DNA of 64,000 nt from JAXMAO01 sp046350375 (GTDB taxonomy: Bacteria > Planctomycetota > Phycisphaerae > UBA1845 > UTPLA1). Numbering within the stretch: position 1 is the stretch's first letter; every line of letters begins with the position of its first letter. The notes beneath the pieces were generated by a model. That model saw nothing but the letters and a program-made list of their open reading frames with translations, did not search any database and was not told the DNA's origin. The DNA is taken from positions 124,001 to 188,000 of the forward strand of contig JAXMAO010000004.1 of NCBI GenBank assembly GCA_046350375.1, written 5' to 3'. A program made the translations under genes and the position numbers. Positions 18,313 through 26,436 of the stretch are shown here, in pieces.

Positions 18313-18345
18313 CCGCGCGGCGGGTGTGCCGAGCGCGCCGCGCGC

Positions 18346-20442
18346 CTATTTCGGCGCAACCTGCGAGCCCTTCACCAGGTATTCCTCCAGGAACATCGCC
18401 TGGAGCACCTGCGACAGGTCCGAGTTCGTCCGCTTGCGGAAGCCGTGCCCCTCGCCCTTGGCCATCATGAACCACACCGGCCGCTTCTGCGCCTGCTGCC
18501 GCCGCACGATCTGCTGCGCCTCGTAGAGCGGTACGCGCGGATCGTTCTCGCCATGCAGCACGAACAGCGCCGAGCGGATCTTCTCGGCGTTGTTGAGCGG
18601 CGAAATGCGCACCAGCACTTCGCGCATCTTCGGGTCCTGCTCGTCGCCATACTCGCGCCGCCGCAGGTCGCGCCGATAGTCGCGCGTCCGCTCGAGGAAC
18701 GAGACGAAGTTCGCAATGCCCACCACGTCGATCCCCGCGCGCAGGAACTGCGAATAGTGCGTCAAGCACGCCAGCACCATGTAGCCGCCGTACGAGCCGC
18801 CATACACCGCGATCCGCTCCGGGTCGAGTTCCTTCTGCAGCTTGATCCACACGATCAACTGGCCGATGTCCTTCACCGCGTCCTCGCGCTTCTCGGCGTC
18901 GTCAAGCTGGTGATAGCTCCGCCCGTAGCCGGTCGAGCCGCGCACGTTCGGCGCAATCACCGCCACCTGCATCTCGCTCGCCAGGTATTGCAGAAACCCG
19001 CTGAACCCCGGGCGATACTGCGCCTCCGGCCCGCCGTGAATCATGATCACCGCCGGAAACGGCCCCGCGCCCGCCGGGCGGAAGTAATACGCCGGAATCA
19101 TCCGCGGCGAACCGTCGACCGTGTCAAACGTCGCAAAGCTGATCCGCGTCGGCGTCACCAGTTTCGACTCGTCCAGCCCGCCCAGCTCGCTGGAGGTCCA
19201 GCGCGTCGCCGGGCCGCCGCCCAGTTCCGCCACCGGCTGCGTGAACACGTCGCCCGGCATCGTCGCCGTGCCGAACGAATAGCACAGATGCGTCCCCGCC
19301 CGGTTGAACCCCAGGCCCGACACCTGTCCCGTGCCCGGCAGCGGAACCGGCGAGTAGCCCACGCCGTCCACCGCGTCCAGACGGTACAGCCGCGCGGCGC
19401 CATCCTCGTTCGTCACGAACACCACCGCGCTGCCGCTCGGCGAGACCGCCACCCCTTCCACGTCCCACGGCAGCGCCGCGGTGATGACCTCTTCCTTCCG
19501 CGTCGCCACCTCGTGCCGCACCAGCCGCCGGAACTCGCCGCCGCGATCGCTCGTGTAAAACACGAACCGCCCGTCGGCCGAGTAGGTCGCGTCGCCGTTG
19601 GCGGCCTTCTCATCCGGCGGCGTCAGCGGCGTCGCCTGCCCGCTGGCCACGTCCAGCACCAGCACCGCCGACTGGCTCGCCGACTTGAACTCGCCGAGCA
19701 GCAACTTGCCTCCGTCCGGGCTGAATCCGAGCGGCGAAACAGCCCCCTTGCCGCTGTAGACCATCTTCGGCGTCATCTCGCCCGACAGCTCGACGACGTA
19801 CGTGTCATAGTCGCGCCCGTTGCGCCCGGTGCCATAGAACGCCGCCTTGGTCCCGTCGTGCGTCAGCACCAGCGCGCCGTGCTGACCCTTGCCCGACGTC
19901 AACATTCGCGTCCGCCCCGACGACAGGTCCAGCAGGTACACCTGGTAATCTTCCGACCCGCCCGCGTCGCGCAGCAGGATGATCTGCCGCCCGCCGCTGC
20001 CCGGCACAAACGCCGCCGCGCCCACCGGCTCGTCATAGAACGTCACCTGCGTCCGGGCGCCGCCCGGCGTCGTCACGCGGTGCAACTGGGCCGCGTTTCC
20101 GAACCGCGTGCGGATCAGCACGCTCGCCATCGGCTGGGCGCCGTCCTCCGCGTCCACGAACGCCGCCGACCGCGCGTTCAGAAATTGCAGCATCCGCTCG
20201 CGCACCGCCGGCCGCACCTCGGGCACGCCCGCCATCACCGCCTCGCCGCGATCGACCGCCCCCGCGATATGCACCGCCCCCGCGCCGCCGCACCCGGCCG
20301 CCGACAGACCCGTTGCCAGGCCGGCCGCGCACAGCGCCGCCAGCGCCGTGCGCCGCGCCGCTGCCGAAGCGAATCCCGTTGATCGAAAGTCTGTCGCACG
20401 CACGCTGCATCCCGCCGCCCGACTGTTCGTTCGCCGCATCAT
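18346..20442 (-). CDS. S9 family prolyl oligopeptidase, exported lipoprotein
   Basis: A 698-aa serine peptidase with an N-terminal lipoprotein-type signal ending GLSAAGC. A beta-propeller of WD40/TolB-like blades follows (repeats such as GFSPDGGKLLLG and TYSADGRFVFYTSDRGGE). The alpha/beta-hydrolase domain carries the catalytic Ser near 551 in GGSYGGYM, Asp near 635 in ENDPRVP and His near 666 in GEGHGF. Such enzymes cut short peptides after proline or act as acylaminoacyl peptidases in the periplasm. A caggag ribosome site lies 5 bases before the start. It looks monocistronic. Confidence 0.92.
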   Translation of the reverse strand: MMRRTNSRAAGCSVRATDFRSTGFASAAARRTALAALCAAGLATGLSAAGCGGAGAVHIAGAVDRGEAVMAGVPEVRPAVRERMLQFLNARSAAFVDAEDGAQPMASVLIRTRFGNAAQLHRVTTPGGARTQVTFYDEPVGAAAFVPGSGGRQIILLRDAGGSEDYQVYLLDLSSGRTRMLTSGKGQHGALVLTHDGTKAAFYGTGRNGRDYDTYVVELSGEMTPKMVYSGKGAVSPLGFSPDGGKLLLGEFKSASQSAVLVLDVASGQATPLTPPDEKAANGDATYSADGRFVFYTSDRGGEFRRLVRHEVATRKEEVITAALPWDVEGVAVSPSGSAVVFVTNEDGAARLYRLDAVDGVGYSPVPLPGTGQVSGLGFNRAGTHLCYSFGTATMPGDVFTQPVAELGGGPATRWTSSELGGLDESKLVTPTRISFATFDTVDGSPRMIPAYYFRPAGAGPFPAVIMIHGGPEAQYRPGFSGFLQYLASEMQVAVIAPNVRGSTGYGRSYHQLDDAEKREDAVKDIGQLIVWIKLQKELDPERIAVYGGSYGGYMVLACLTHYSQFLRAGIDVVGIANFVSFLERTRDYRRDLRRREYGDEQDPKMREVLVRISPLNNAEKIRSALFVLHGENDPRVPLYEAQQIVRRQQAQKRPVWFMMAKGEGHGFRKRTNSDLSQVLQAMFLEEYLVKGSQVAPK

Positions 20443-20515
20443 GATCGCTCCTGTGGTTGGCTCTCGCGTAATTGGCCCGCGCCTCGCGCCGCCCGGCTCG
20501 GCAACGCGGGCCGCG

Positions 20516-20545
20516 ATTATAGAGCCACCCGCACATGCCGCTACA
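20516..20545 (-). promoter_or_regulatory. candidate promoter of the S9 peptidase gene
   Basis: A perfect TATAAT box on the minus strand (20516-20521) lies 73 bases before the start codon. The upstream box at 18-base spacing (TGTAGC) is weak, so the assignment rests on the -10 element. Confidence 0.45.
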
Positions 20546-20597
20546 TCCGCCCGGCCGGTCTGCCGCGCCGCCGGCCGCCCCGGTCGCTCCGCGACAA

Positions 20598-20626
20598 GAA
20601 AAACGGCCGGCGCATCGCCGCGCCGG
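20598..20626 (-). terminator. intrinsic terminator after the SEC-C gene
   Basis: On the minus strand a 7-bp stem (20607-20613 with 20620-20626, loop of 6) is followed by cc, g and five T residues. It lies about 48 bases after the stop of the SEC-C reading frame. Confidence 0.7.
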
Positions 20627-20673
20627 TCGCTGGTCGCATCTTCTATCGTCCGTACTGCCCGCGGTTGGTGCCG

Positions 20674-20894
20674 TCAAAACCGGCCCGACCGCATGCAGCA
20701 CTTCTTGAAACCGCTTGTTCGATCCGCACGGGCACAGGTCGTTGCGACCGAACTTCTCGATCAGCTCCTTGTCGCCGTGAACGACCCGCTCGCCGCGCTT
20801 CACCCGCGTCTCCGACGGATACCCGCGGCGGCGCTTGCTCGTTCGCTCAAAACCCCGGCCCGTCTGCGAAGTGGTCGAATCGTTCGTCGTGCAT
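20674..20894 (-). pseudogene. small SEC-C (zinc-binding) motif protein, frameshifted twice
   Basis: A short gene for a SEC-C-type zinc-binding protein of about 73 aa can be rebuilt from three frames. ATG 20894 has a perfect ggagg site upstream, but its frame stops after 15 codons. The next frame reads TGRGFERTSKRRRGYP and then IEKFGRNDLCPCGSNKRF. After position 20708 the family ending CCMRSGRF-stop appears in a third frame; removing one A from the aaa at 20708-20710 restores FKKCCMRSGRF. SEC-C motifs bind zinc through CxC and CC pairs. Two 1-base changes in about 220 bp suggest sequencing error or decay. A correct intrinsic terminator still follows. Confidence 0.7.
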
Positions 20895-21068
20895 GGGACA
20901 CCTCCGGTCCAAACGCGCGTGCCCGCCTCGGCTCACGCGACAAACCGCGAAGAGTATCACCGAATCGCCCGCGCCGACAGGCTTCTCTGACCGCGCGACG
21001 CCGATCCCACGCCACGTCGCACCGGCGCGTCGGCGACCCGCGACCCCGCGCCGCCCGTTGCCGGTGAA

Positions 21069-21341
21069 TCAGCCCGGACACCAGATCCGCCGCGCAACCA
21101 CCGTCTCGATTCCGTGCGGCAGCGTCAGCGGCTCGCGCGACAGCGTGTGAAACGCCAGCCCCTTGTAGCTCGTCAGGTAGCAGAATTTCGTGCGAAATAA
21201 CCCGCCCGGCGCGGTCACCACCACGCCGTCGCGGCAGCGCTCCAGCACTCGACCGAATTCCTGCGGCTCGAGCCGCACCACCACGCCGCTCGCGCCAATC
21301 GCACGCGCAATCGCCGCCGCGGCGGCCGCACCGTTGACCAT
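21069..21341 (-). CDS. hypothetical 90-aa protein downstream of dnaB
   Basis: From ATG 21341 this frame encodes 90 aa with balanced composition and pattern unlike a shadow frame: GVVVRLEPQEFGRVLERC, then GGLFRTKFCYLTSYKGLAFH and TLPHGIETVVARRIWCPG. It is 49 bases after dnaB on the same strand, so it probably ends the ribosomal protein-dnaB transcript. I do not recognise a family; the beta-strand-rich look and single-domain size suggest a small soluble protein. Function unknown. Confidence 0.65.
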   Translation of the reverse strand: MVNGAAAAAAIARAIGASGVVVRLEPQEFGRVLERCRDGVVVTAPGGLFRTKFCYLTSYKGLAFHTLSREPLTLPHGIETVVARRIWCPG

Positions 21342-21390
21342 GTCGCAGACTCCCTGACCTTCCGATGTGCCGGGGCGGCGTCGAATCGCG

Positions 21391-22881
21391 CTAGAACGGC
21401 GCCTCCGCATCCACCCCGCCCGCGTCCGCCGGACCAAACGTCGCCAGCGGCGCCGCCGCCGGCATGTAGCCGCCGCCCGCCCCCATCGGCCCGTGATGCA
21501 GGTTCGCAAACCGCGTCAGCTTGCGATCGAAGAACACCTCCACCACGTCGGTCGGCCCGTTCCGCTGCTTCGCGATGATCAGCTCCGCCTTGCCGCGAAT
21601 CTCCGGATCGATCGCCTCGTCCGCCCGCTCGGCCTCGCCGTCGCCGCCCGCACGCCGCCCGCGATGCGTCTGGTAGTACTCCTCGCGATGCAGCAGGATG
21701 ATCACGTCGGCGTCCTGCTCGATCGCCCCGCTCTCGCGCAGATCGCTCATCCGCGGCCGGTTGTCGTTTCGCTTCTCCGGGTCGCGGTTCAGCTGCGCCA
21801 GCGCCACCACCGGAATGTTCAGCTCGCGCGCCAGCGCCTTCAGCCCGCGGCTGATCGCCGAAATCTCCTGCTGCCGGCTCTCGCGCGCATACCGCGGATC
21901 GGCCATCAGCTGCATGTAGTCCACGAAGATGATCTTCACCCCGTGCATCATCCACAGCCGCCGCGCCTTGGCCCGCAGCTCCATCACCGTCATGTTGGTC
22001 GAGTCGTCCACGTACAGCGGCCGCTCGCACAGCTCGCCGCAGATCACCGCCAGCTGCGCCTGCTCCTCGGCCGAAATCATCCCGCGCCGGATCTTGTGCC
22101 CCTCGACCCGGCCGCGCGCGCTCAGCAGCCGCAGCGCCACCTGCTGCTTGCTCATTTCCATCGAGAAGAACACCGTCGCCAGCCCCTCGTCGGCCGCGCA
22201 GTGCTCCGCCATCGACAGCGCCAGCGCCGTCTTGCCCATGCTCGGCCGCGCCGCCACCACCACCATGTCGCCGTTCTGCAGGCCGCCCGTCAGGTCGTCC
22301 AGCTCGGTGAAGCCGGTCGGCACCCCGGTGATCCGCCGCCCCTCGCGCGCCTCGATCTGCCGGAACGTCTCCTCCAGCACCTCGCGCACGTGCAGCGCCT
22401 TGCCGCGAACCCGCTGCTCGGTCACCGCGAACAGCCGCCGCTCCGCGTCGTCGAGCACCTCCGCCGCCGGCTGCCGCGCGCCGTAGGCGCTCTCCAGGAT
22501 GTTCCCCGTGCAGCGGATCAGGTCGCGCAGCAGCCCCTTGTCGCGCACGATCCGCGCATAATGCTCGGCGCTCGCCGCCGACGGCACCGATTCCGACAGC
22601 TCGATCAGGTATTCCACCCCGCCCACGTCGGCCAGCTTCGCCCGCAGGTTCAGCTCGTCGCGCAGCGTCACGATGTCGATCGCCTTGTTCTGGTCATACA
22701 GATCGACCAGCGTCAGGTAAATCTCGCGGTGGTCCGGCCGATAGAACCGCTCCACCTCTTCCCGCGGGATGATCTGCATCACCTGCCCGATCGCCTGCGC
22801 GTCCAGCAGCATCGACCCCAGCAGGCTCATCTCGGCCTCCAGGTCGCATGGCGGCTGCCGTCCGATTTCGTTCGCGCTCAT
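21391..22881 (-). CDS. dnaB: replicative DNA helicase DnaB
   Basis: DnaB unwinds DNA ahead of the replication fork. The 496-aa product has the N-terminal dimerisation domain (EAEMSLLGSMLLDAQAIGQV) and a RecA-like core with Walker A ARPSMGKTAL at 211-220, FFSMEMSKQQVALRLLSARG, Walker B IIFVDYMQLM near 320 and QLNRDPEKRNDNRPRMSDLR. The C-terminus carries a short extension rich in Gly, Ala and Pro after FANLHHGP. Placement after rplI matches the common rpsF-ssb-rpsR-rplI-dnaB order. A 236-base spacer with a hairpin separates it from rplI. Confidence 0.97.
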   Translation of the reverse strand: MSANEIGRQPPCDLEAEMSLLGSMLLDAQAIGQVMQIIPREEVERFYRPDHREIYLTLVDLYDQNKAIDIVTLRDELNLRAKLADVGGVEYLIELSESVPSAASAEHYARIVRDKGLLRDLIRCTGNILESAYGARQPAAEVLDDAERRLFAVTEQRVRGKALHVREVLEETFRQIEAREGRRITGVPTGFTELDDLTGGLQNGDMVVVAARPSMGKTALALSMAEHCAADEGLATVFFSMEMSKQQVALRLLSARGRVEGHKIRRGMISAEEQAQLAVICGELCERPLYVDDSTNMTVMELRAKARRLWMMHGVKIIFVDYMQLMADPRYARESRQQEISAISRGLKALARELNIPVVALAQLNRDPEKRNDNRPRMSDLRESGAIEQDADVIILLHREEYYQTHRGRRAGGDGEAERADEAIDPEIRGKAELIIAKQRNGPTDVVEVFFDRKLTRFANLHHGPMGAGGGYMPAAAPLATFGPADAGGVDAEAPF

Positions 22882-23030
22882 TGCGTCGCCACCCCGATCC
22901 GTCGCCGCGCCCGCCGCGAGCCTCAGGCCCGCGCACCGGCCAACGCGATATCTAACCGCCCCGCGCGCCGCCCGACAATCGCAAAATCAGCCCACGTGCC
23001 ATGCACACAATCTCGCCTGCGCAGCAACAA

Positions 23031-23058
23031 GCCCCCGCCGGCCGAAACCGACGGGGGC
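23031..23058 (-). terminator. GC-rich hairpin between rplI and dnaB
   Basis: The 7-bp arms gcccccg (23031-23037) and cgggggc (23052-23058) form a hairpin on either strand, extended by a few inner pairs. On the minus strand it is followed by ttgttg, not a full T run. It may be a partial terminator or attenuator setting dnaB levels below the ribosomal genes. Confidence 0.45.
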
Positions 23059-23117
23059 TCGCAAATGCAATCGTTCCTCGCGCACGCCCGCGGGGCATGC
23101 CGGGCGCCGCCGGTCCG

Positions 23118-23666
23118 CTACCCGGCCGCGTTCGCGCCGGCCGTCGCCTCGCCGTCTCCGCCCGCCGGCGGGCTCGCCGCCGCAGCCGCCGCCTCAGCCG
23201 CCAGGTCTTCGGCCGTCTTCTCGCGGACGACCCACACCTTCACCTCGCACGACAGACCGTCCGCCAGCGTCACGGTCACCATCTTCGTGTCGAGCTGCTT
23301 GATCGGCTCGTCCATGCGAATCTGGTCCGGCTGCACGGCGTGACCGTCGGCCATCAGCGCCTTGGCGATGTCGCGCGGGCCCACCGAGCCATACAGGTGC
23401 CCCTCGGGGTTGGCCGCCGCCGAGATCGTCACCTCCTTGCCCTCCAGCCGCGCCAGCTCGCGCTTCAAGTGCTCGTGCCGCCGCGCCCGCTCCTCGGCCG
23501 CGACGCGCTTGTCGCTCTCGATCTGCGACAGGTTCCGCTTGGTCGGCTCCAGCGCCAAATGGTGCGGCAGCAGGTAGTTCCGCGCATACCCCAGCGACAC
23601 TTCCACCAGGTCGCCCGCCAGGCCCAGCTTGGGAATGTCCTTCCGCAACAACAGCTTCACGCTCAT
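23118..23666 (-). CDS. rplI: 50S ribosomal protein L9
   Basis: L9 binds 23S rRNA near the L1 stalk. The N-terminal domain has the family sequence MSVKLLLRKDIPKLGLAGDL and GYARNYLLPHHLAL, followed by the long helix and the C-terminal domain with GHLYGSVGPRDIAKAL. The 182-aa length exceeds the usual 149 or so because of an Ala/Gly-rich tail of about 30 residues. It lies 43 bases after rpsR in the rpsF-ssb-rpsR-rplI order. Confidence 0.97.
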   Translation of the reverse strand: MSVKLLLRKDIPKLGLAGDLVEVSLGYARNYLLPHHLALEPTKRNLSQIESDKRVAAEERARRHEHLKRELARLEGKEVTISAAANPEGHLYGSVGPRDIAKALMADGHAVQPDQIRMDEPIKQLDTKMVTVTLADGLSCEVKVWVVREKTAEDLAAEAAAAAASPPAGGDGEATAGANAAG

Positions 23667-23709
23667 CGTCCACGTTTCCTTTCTGCCGGTCGTTCGACTC
23701 TCACGCCGC

Positions 23710-23982
23710 CTACTGCGCCACGAACGGCAGCAGCCCGATGAATCGCGCCCGCTTGATCGACTCGCGCGCCAGCCGCTGATGCAGCGCGCAGTTTCCCGTC
23801 CGCTTCCGCGTCAGCATCTTGCCCTGCGACGACAGCATCCGCTGCAATCCCGCCACGTCCTTGTAATCGATCTCGTCCAGCTTCTCGCGGCAGAAGCGGC
23901 ACTTGCTCGGCTCGCGCGCCTGCATCTTGCGCTTCGCGCCCGCTCCGCCGCCCGGCCCCTGTCTGTCCTTGTTGAATGCCAT
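23710..23982 (-). CDS. rpsR: 30S ribosomal protein S18, zinc-type (C+)
   Basis: The 90-aa protein has a basic N-terminal extension, then SKCRFCREKLDEIDYKDV and the rRNA-binding helix RLARESIKRARFIGLLPF. Cys28, Cys31, Cys65 and His68 form a plausible zinc site, so this is the C+ form; many bacteria carry a zinc-free form. S18 binds S6 at the platform of the small subunit, and rpsF lies two genes upstream. Confidence 0.96.
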   Translation of the reverse strand: MAFNKDRQGPGGGAGAKRKMQAREPSKCRFCREKLDEIDYKDVAGLQRMLSSQGKMLTRKRTGNCALHQRLARESIKRARFIGLLPFVAQ

Positions 23983-24030
23983 GGCTCTCCTCGCCGCCCG
24001 CGACTGCGGGCCGGTTCATGTCCCAACTCG

Positions 24031-24540
24031 TCAAAATGGAATGTCGTCTCCGCTCGGCTCGTCCATCGCCGGCGGGCTTTCCTCGTCCACCGGCGCCGCG
24101 CTCGGACGCGATCCGCCGCCCGCCGCCCGGCCCCGGCCGCCGCCGCCACCGGCGTTTCCGCCCGCGCCGCGCGACCAGCCGCCGCCCCCCTCCGGCCCGC
24201 CTTCGCGCCGCGGACCGCCCAGAAACTGGAAATTGTCCACCACCACCGACAGCCGGCTGCGCTTCTGCCCTTCCTTCGACTCCCACTGCTCAAACCGCAG
24301 GTGACCATCCACCAGGATCGGCTGCCCCTTGGTCATGTACTGGTTGATCGTCTCGCCGCCGCGACCGAACGCCCGGCAATCGACAAAGCAGGTCTCCTCC
24401 TTCAACTGGCCGTCCTGCCCCTTCCACTTGCGGTTCATCGCCAGCCCGAACTCGCACACCGCCGTGCCGCTCGGCAGATACGACAACTGCGGATCGCGCG
24501 TCAGGTTGCCCGCCAGGATCACCTTGTTGTAGCTCGCCAT
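24031..24540 (-). CDS. ssb: single-stranded DNA-binding protein
   Basis: The 169-aa protein has the OB-fold start MASYNKVILAGNLTRDPQLS, an OB domain to about residue 110, a Gly-rich linker and the acidic tip DDIPF that recruits replication and repair partners. Its place between rpsF and rpsR is the standard gene order. The ribosome site ggaggggc lies just before the start. Confidence 0.97.
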   Translation of the reverse strand: MASYNKVILAGNLTRDPQLSYLPSGTAVCEFGLAMNRKWKGQDGQLKEETCFVDCRAFGRGGETINQYMTKGQPILVDGHLRFEQWESKEGQKRSRLSVVVDNFQFLGGPRREGGPEGGGGWSRGAGGNAGGGGGRGRAAGGGSRPSAAPVDEESPPAMDEPSGDDIPF

Positions 24541-24581
24541 CCGGCCCCTCCTTCACCTGCCCGCGGCCTGTCGCCCGTCCG

Positions 24582-25061
24582 CTACGCGCCCACTGGCTCG
24601 CCCGGCTCCATCGCCGGCGCCGGCTCGCGCGGTGCACCCTCGCGCGGGGCGCCGTCGCGCGGCGGACCGCCGCGCCGGTCGCCGTCGCCGAAGTCGCGCG
24701 GACCATGATCGCCACGCCCCTCGTACGGCCGCGACGCCGCCGCGGTCATCATCTTCTCGATCTTCTCCGGCGTCGGGCAGTCCATCCGCAGCACCAGCAG
24801 CCGCAGCACCGCCTCCGACAGCACCGCGTCGCGCTCGATGCCCAACACCTTCGCGCCGTCGGCCTCGAAGAACACCAGCCCGTACGTGCCGCGCTTGTGC
24901 CCGCCGATCTCGTAGGCCAGCTTCCGCTCATCCCAGCGCTTCAGCCCCAGCACCTTCGCCTCGGCCCGCTCGAGAATGCGGCGGATCTCCGCCTCGCCCG
25001 CCGTCCACTCCGGCGCCACCGCCGGATTCATCAGGAACATCGCCTCGTAGGTCTTCGTCAT
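24582..25061 (-). CDS. rpsF: 30S ribosomal protein S6
   Basis: S6 pairs with S18 on the 30S platform. The sequence shows MTKTYEAMFLMNP, the helix RILERAEAKVLGLKRWDERK and the strand LAYEIGGHKRGTYGLVFFEA. The 159-aa length exceeds the usual 95-135; the extra C-terminus, from about residue 115, is rich in Gly, Pro, Arg, Asp and Glu and looks disordered. It opens the rpsF-ssb-rpsR-rplI block, 84 bases after pth. Confidence 0.95.
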   Translation of the reverse strand: MTKTYEAMFLMNPAVAPEWTAGEAEIRRILERAEAKVLGLKRWDERKLAYEIGGHKRGTYGLVFFEADGAKVLGIERDAVLSEAVLRLLVLRMDCPTPEKIEKMMTAAASRPYEGRGDHGPRDFGDGDRRGGPPRDGAPREGAPREPAPAMEPGEPVGA

Positions 25062-25145
25062 CGTTCACCTTCTTGTTCGCCGCGATCGGTTCAGCCCGAC
25101 CGCTGTTCACATGTCAGTCTCGTCGTTCCCGCGCGCCGCGCCCGT

Positions 25146-25736
25146 TCACTCCGGCTCCGCCGACGAATCGCGCGCCGCGTTGTACCGGTTCATCGCCGCC
25201 GTCACGCCCTCGGCCAGCCAGCACGCCACCGCGTCGCCGGCCCGCGGAATCGCCGCCTCCACCTCCGCCTGCTCCGACGCCGCAAACCGGCCCAGCACAT
25301 AGCTTGCCGCATCGCCGCGCGCCGGCCGACCGATTCCGAACCGCACCCGGGCCACCTCCTGCGACCCCAGCGCCGCCAGGATGTCGCCCAGCCCTTTCTG
25401 GCCGCCCGCCGAGCCGCGCTCGCGAATCCGCAGCCGGCCCAGTGGCAGGTCCAGGTCGTCGCCGATCACCAGCAGCTCGCCCAGCTCGCACCGGTAGAAC
25501 TGCCACGCCTCCAGCACCGATCGGCCCGACAGGTTCATGTACGTCTGCGGGCACAGCAGCGTCACCTTCTGCCCGCTCACCTCCCCGTCGCTCACCAGTC
25601 CCGAAAACTTCCGGCGCCAGCCCGACAGGGCCCACCGGCCCGACAAGTGCTCGGCAATGCGAAAGCCGATGTTGTGCCGCGTCTCCGCGTACTCGCGCCC
25701 GGGGTTGCCCAGCCCGACGATCAGCTTCATGCCCAT
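25146..25736 (-). CDS. pth: peptidyl-tRNA hydrolase
   Basis: Pth releases peptides from drop-off peptidyl-tRNAs. The 196-aa product has the signature LIVGLGNPGREYAETRHNIG with the catalytic His21, VTLLCPQTYMNLSGRSV, and DDLDLPLGRLRIRERGSAGG. It follows rplY by 23 bases, an arrangement (rplY-pth) common in bacteria. Confidence 0.97.
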   Translation of the reverse strand: MGMKLIVGLGNPGREYAETRHNIGFRIAEHLSGRWALSGWRRKFSGLVSDGEVSGQKVTLLCPQTYMNLSGRSVLEAWQFYRCELGELLVIGDDLDLPLGRLRIRERGSAGGQKGLGDILAALGSQEVARVRFGIGRPARGDAASYVLGRFAASEQAEVEAAIPRAGDAVACWLAEGVTAAMNRYNAARDSSAEPE

Positions 25737-25759
25737 TCACGCCGCAACGCGCGACGCCC

Positions 25760-26428
25760 TTACTTCTTGGGCTTCTCCTCCGTGGCGCCCGCCTCGCCTT
25801 CCTCCGGCAGCTTGCCCTTGGCAATCACTTCCGGCTCGGTCGCCGTCACGCCTTCCGCCGCGGCCACCGGCGTCTCCGCCACGGCCAGCGGCTCGCGGCA
25901 CATCGCGACGATCACCTCGGCGTCGGCCAGCGCCCGCACGCCCGACGGCAGCGGCAGCTCCCGCACGTGCAGCATCTGGTTCAGTCCCAGCTCGGTGATC
26001 GACACCCGGATTGAACCCGGAATCGACGACACCAGGCATTCCACTTCCAGGTCCATCATCATCTGCGACACCACGCCGCCCTCGGCCTGTCCCTTCGCCG
26101 GACCGCGCAGCTCCAGCGGCACCTTCACCTTCACCTTTTCGTTCAGGTCCACGCGCACGAAATCGACATGCACCGGGTGCAGCCCCAGCGCGTCATACTG
26201 AACGTCCTTCAGCAGGCAGGTCTCGCGCTTGCCCGACAGGTCCAGCGTGAACAGGTGGCCGCCCGCGGCGATCTGCCGCTCAAGCTGCTTCGGGTCCACC
26301 GCGATCGCCGCCGGCGTCTGCTTGTGACCATAGACGATTCCCGGAACCTGGCCCGCCTTGCGCAGTCGCGCCGCCTCGCGCGACCCGGCCGTCTTCCGCG
26401 CTTCCGCCTTCAGCATCTGGTTTTCCAT
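25760..26428 (-). CDS. rplY: 50S ribosomal protein L25, general stress (Ctc) long form
   Basis: The 222-aa protein has the 5S rRNA-binding L25 domain (KTAGSREAARLRKAGQVPGI) followed by the TL5 C-terminal beta domain (EVECLVSSIPGSIRVSITEL), the Ctc arrangement. It ends in a tail of alternating acidic and Ala residues plus KPKK. It is placed between prs and pth, as in many bacteria, 8 bases after prs. Confidence 0.96.
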   Translation of the reverse strand: MENQMLKAEARKTAGSREAARLRKAGQVPGIVYGHKQTPAAIAVDPKQLERQIAAGGHLFTLDLSGKRETCLLKDVQYDALGLHPVHVDFVRVDLNEKVKVKVPLELRGPAKGQAEGGVVSQMMMDLEVECLVSSIPGSIRVSITELGLNQMLHVRELPLPSGVRALADAEVIVAMCREPLAVAETPVAAAEGVTATEPEVIAKGKLPEEGEAGATEEKPKK

Positions 26429-26436
26429 GCATCACC

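Noticed and set aside
18445..20382. 645-aa plus-strand frame over the S9 peptidase
   Set aside because: Shadow frame. The minus strand encodes the full peptidase with its catalytic triad.
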